This document shows positions 55,325 to 57,521 of a stretch of 57,521 nucleotides of DNA, piece after piece. The translations under genes and the position numbers were made by a program. How positions within the stretch are numbered: position 1 is the first letter of the stretch; each line of letters begins with the position of its first letter. A model generated the notes under the pieces. That model ran no database searches. It saw only the letters and a program-made list of their open reading frames with translations, and was not told the origin of the DNA. Source of the DNA: Cryptosporangium minutisporangium (GTDB lineage: Bacteria; Actinomycetota; Actinomycetes; Mycobacteriales; Cryptosporangiaceae); assembly GCF_039536245.1 (NCBI RefSeq), contig NZ_BAAAYN010000062.1:1-57521 (forward strand), in the 5' to 3' direction.

Positions 55325-57521
55325 ATGCCCCGTCTCGCTGGTTCTCCCGGTGACACCCGCCTCGACGGGGTGTCCCGGCGTGGGCTCGCCTACGTCGTCG
55401 TCGGTGGCGCGCTGGCGGTGGCCACGCTGGTCGCGCCGATCGACTGGCGCGCCGCCTTGTACCTGGCCGCCGTGGCACTCGGCGCCGGAACGCTGGTCTG
55501 GGGGGTGCTGCGCAGTCGGCGCTGCGGCTCCCGGTGGGCCGGCGGACTGCTCGCGGCCGGGGTACTGCTCCGGGTCGTCGCCGACCTGGGCTGGATGGGG
55601 CACGTGGCGCTCTACGGGCCGGAAGTTCCGGCGACGTCGTGGTCCACCGCGAGCTACGGCCTGCACTATCTCGTGCTCTCCGCGGGGGTGGTCGCGCTGC
55701 GCGACCGCCGAGCGCCGTCCCGGATCGGCCTGCTGGACGCCGGGATCACCACTGCCGGCCTCCTGCTCCCGGCCTGGACGTTCGCGGTCGAGCCGTATCT
55801 GCACGCGGGCCACGCGTCGACCGCGACGGCCGCGGCCACAGTCGGTTACGTCGCGTGCGACCTACTGCTGCTCGCCTGCGTCGCCCGACTGCTGATCGGC
55901 TCGTTCCTGCGGACGACCGGGTCCCGCCTCCTCGCGGCCGGGCTCGGCGTGCTGCTCGTCGCCGACGGTTTTTACCTCGGTGGCACGGCCCTCACCGGCT
56001 CGACCGAGGCGCTGCCGCCCGCCAACTTTGGCTGGGCCGTGTCCTACCTGCTGTTCGGTGCGGCGGGTGCCTGGTACGCGCGGGCGGCGTCCGACGTCCG
56101 TGTGCTGCCTGCGCCGCCGCCGGCCAAACCGGCGCCGCGGCCCACCGGCGACCGGCTCACCTGGCGACGGGCCGGCGTCTTCGCGCTGGTGGCGATCTCG
56201 GCTCCGGTGTTCTGGGTGATCGACGGAGCGGACGGTGGAGGCCAGCTGTCCGGCCCGGCCGACCGCGTCGTGCCCGCCGTCATCGTCGCGGTGCTCTCCG
56301 CGCTGCTCATCGTCCGCCTCGTGGTGGTGGCGAGGGTCGCCCAGGCGCGCGCGGCCGAGCTGGCCGAGCGCGAGCTCGCGCTCAGTGCCGCGCTCGAGCG
56401 GCAGGAAGCGCTCCAGGAGCAGCTGGCCGCCCGCGCACTGCGCGACCCGCTCACCGGGTTGGGCAACCGCGCGCTGCTCGCCGACCGGCTCACCGCGGCG
56501 CTGGCTGCCGGCCCGGGCGCGCTCACCCTGCTGCTCTGCGACCTGGACGGGTTCAAGGAGGTCAACGACACCCTCGGCCATCCGGTCGGCGACGAGCTCC
56601 TGCTCGAGGTGGCCGCGCGTCTGCGGGCCGGTGTGCCGGACGAGGCGACGGTGGCCCGGCTGGGCGGCGACGAGTTCGCCGTGGTCCTGCCGACGGCCGA
56701 CGCGGACGCCGCCCAGCGGCTGGCGGACCAGATCGTCGCCGGGCTCGCCACGCCGTACCCCATCGCCGACCGGCACCTGCACGTCACGACGAGCGTCGGC
56801 GTGCTGGTCGCGGATGCCTCGACCACGTCGGCCAGCGACGCTCTACGCGACGCGGACCTGGCGCTCTACGCGGCCAAGAACGCCGGCAAGAACCAAGCGG
56901 TCGTCTTCACACCGGAGCTGCGGGCCGCGCGGCTCGCCCACAGCCGGCTCGTCGCGGGGCTGCGTGACGCGCTGGTCGCCGATGGCCTCCGCCTGGACTA
57001 CCAGCCGGTCGTCGATCTGCACAGCGGCCGCTGCCAGGCCGTGGAGGCCCTGCTGCGGTGGACCGACGCCGACGGCCGGTCGGTGCCGCCGAGCCAGTTC
57101 ATTCCGGTGGCCGAGGAGAACGGGCTGATCGTGCCGATCGGTGCGTGGGTGCTGCGGCGCGCGTGCGCGGAGGCAGCGGCCTGGTACCGCACCGACGGCG
57201 TCGCGGTCGCGGTCAACGTGTCCGGAGTGCAGCTGGCCGATCCCGGCTTCGTCGACGTGGTGACCGACGCGCTGGCGGCGGCGGGCCTGCCCGGGGCGGC
57301 GCTGATCCTCGAGGTGACCGAGTCGGTGCTCGTGACCGGCGGTGACCTGCCGGCCGCGCAGATCCGCGAGCGGCTGACCAGGCTGCGGGCGGCCGGGGTC
57401 CGCGTCGCGATCGACGACTTCGGCACCGGCTACTCGTCGCTGGCCGCACTGCGTCAGCTCCCGGTCGACATCCTCAAGATCGACAAGAGCTTCATCGCCG
57501 GCTCCCCCGACACGGGCCCGG
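55325..57521 (+). CDS. Membrane GGDEF-EAL cyclic-di-GMP protein (3' end outside window)
   Basis: Open from ATG at 55325 to the window end (732 residues seen). About eight to ten hydrophobic segments occupy residues 20-345, then a short coiled linker (AELAERELALSAALERQEAL). The diguanylate cyclase domain is intact (DPLTGLGNRALLADRL, DLDGFKEVNDTLGH, GGDEF at 447-451). The inhibitory RxxD site nine residues upstream is absent (PDEA). The EAL domain follows with EAL at 574-576, VNVSGVQ, EVTES, DDFGTGYSSL from 697, and KIDKSF. Both domains look catalytically competent, so the protein may make or break c-di-GMP depending on its membrane sensor. The last part of EAL lies beyond the window. Confidence 0.9.
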   Translation, partial: MPRLAGSPGDTRLDGVSRRGLAYVVVGGALAVATLVAPIDWRAALYLAAVALGAGTLVWGVLRSRRCGSRWAGGLLAAGVLLRVVADLGWMGHVALYGPEVPATSWSTASYGLHYLVLSAGVVALRDRRAPSRIGLLDAGITTAGLLLPAWTFAVEPYLHAGHASTATAAATVGYVACDLLLLACVARLLIGSFLRTTGSRLLAAGLGVLLVADGFYLGGTALTGSTEALPPANFGWAVSYLLFGAAGAWYARAASDVRVLPAPPPAKPAPRPTGDRLTWRRAGVFALVAISAPVFWVIDGADGGGQLSGPADRVVPAVIVAVLSALLIVRLVVVARVAQARAAELAERELALSAALERQEALQEQLAARALRDPLTGLGNRALLADRLTAALAAGPGALTLLLCDLDGFKEVNDTLGHPVGDELLLEVAARLRAGVPDEATVARLGGDEFAVVLPTADADAAQRLADQIVAGLATPYPIADRHLHVTTSVGVLVADASTTSASDALRDADLALYAAKNAGKNQAVVFTPELRAARLAHSRLVAGLRDALVADGLRLDYQPVVDLHSGRCQAVEALLRWTDADGRSVPPSQFIPVAEENGLIVPIGAWVLRRACAEAAAWYRTDGVAVAVNVSGVQLADPGFVDVVTDALAAAGLPGAALILEVTESVLVTGGDLPAAQIRERLTRLRAAGVRVAIDDFGTGYSSLAALRQLPVDILKIDKSFIAGSPDTGP

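Overview
The window is uniformly high-GC DNA with densely packed genes, frequent GTG starts (and some candidate TTG starts), purine-rich Shine-Dalgarno sites alternating with TANNNT boxes 7 nt before start codons (the leaderless pattern), and actinobacterial families (HxlR, WYL, PknB-like kinase, GH15, DUF1996, NACHT). It is most likely a chromosomal segment of a filamentous actinomycete. A Cryptosporangium/Actinoplanes/Frankia-type host is plausible but is inference. No tRNA, rRNA, CRISPR array or insertion sequence was seen, and no gene-free stretch exceeds 300 bases.

1-24.1 kb, the accessory toxin region. One plus-strand reading frame fills the first 20.8 kb and is still open at base 1, so more than 6,930 residues are visible and the true N-terminus lies outside. 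It carries low-complexity linkers, then four tandem copies of a coiled coil plus a papain-fold, glutamine-deamidase-like toxin module. All four keep a Cys/His/Asp triad with identical 15-residue His-Asp spacing. A body of about 4,100 residues follows, built from many diverged alpha/beta units and several hydrophobic segments. Converging on its 3' end, and overlapping it by 67 bp, is a minus-strand operon of four small genes that form two paralogous pairs. Divergent from that operon is a protein joining an Imm35/YrhB-like immunity domain to a YwqJ-type deaminase domain that has lost its Pro-Cys-x-x-Cys motif. Together these look like a multi-warhead polymorphic toxin and its accessory or immunity locus. 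The immunity assignment is inference.

24.1-40.4 kb. An imine-reductase-like oxidoreductase is divergent from its probable HxlR regulator. Next come a two-gene unit encoding a tandem dynamin-like GTPase and a coupled coiled-coil membrane protein, a single-span membrane protein, a PAP2 phosphatase, a secreted DUF1996 protein, an SDR, and a succinate-semialdehyde-type dehydrogenase divergent from a LysR regulator. The lysR stop codon lies inside the start of a large NACHT NTPase gene of the bacterial NLR-like (possibly antiphage) type. A WYL regulator is divergent from an NmrA-like NAD(P)-binding protein.

40.4-57.5 kb, mostly housekeeping and environmental-response genes. These are a membrane Ser/Thr kinase with two small downstream genes, a GNAT acetyltransferase, a YnfA-family protein overlapped on the antisense strand by a membrane-protein gene, a coupled pair of small membrane proteins, DUF72, a GT-C glycosyltransferase, NTF2-like proteins, acyltransferase 3, an ArsR-arsenate-reductase fusion with its ATCAA-N6-TTGAT operator and a VOC partner, GH15, a GGCT-like protein, an aminoglycoside-phosphotransferase-like kinase, a TetR regulator with a 19-bp direct-repeat operator candidate, and a membrane GGDEF-EAL protein cut off by the right edge.
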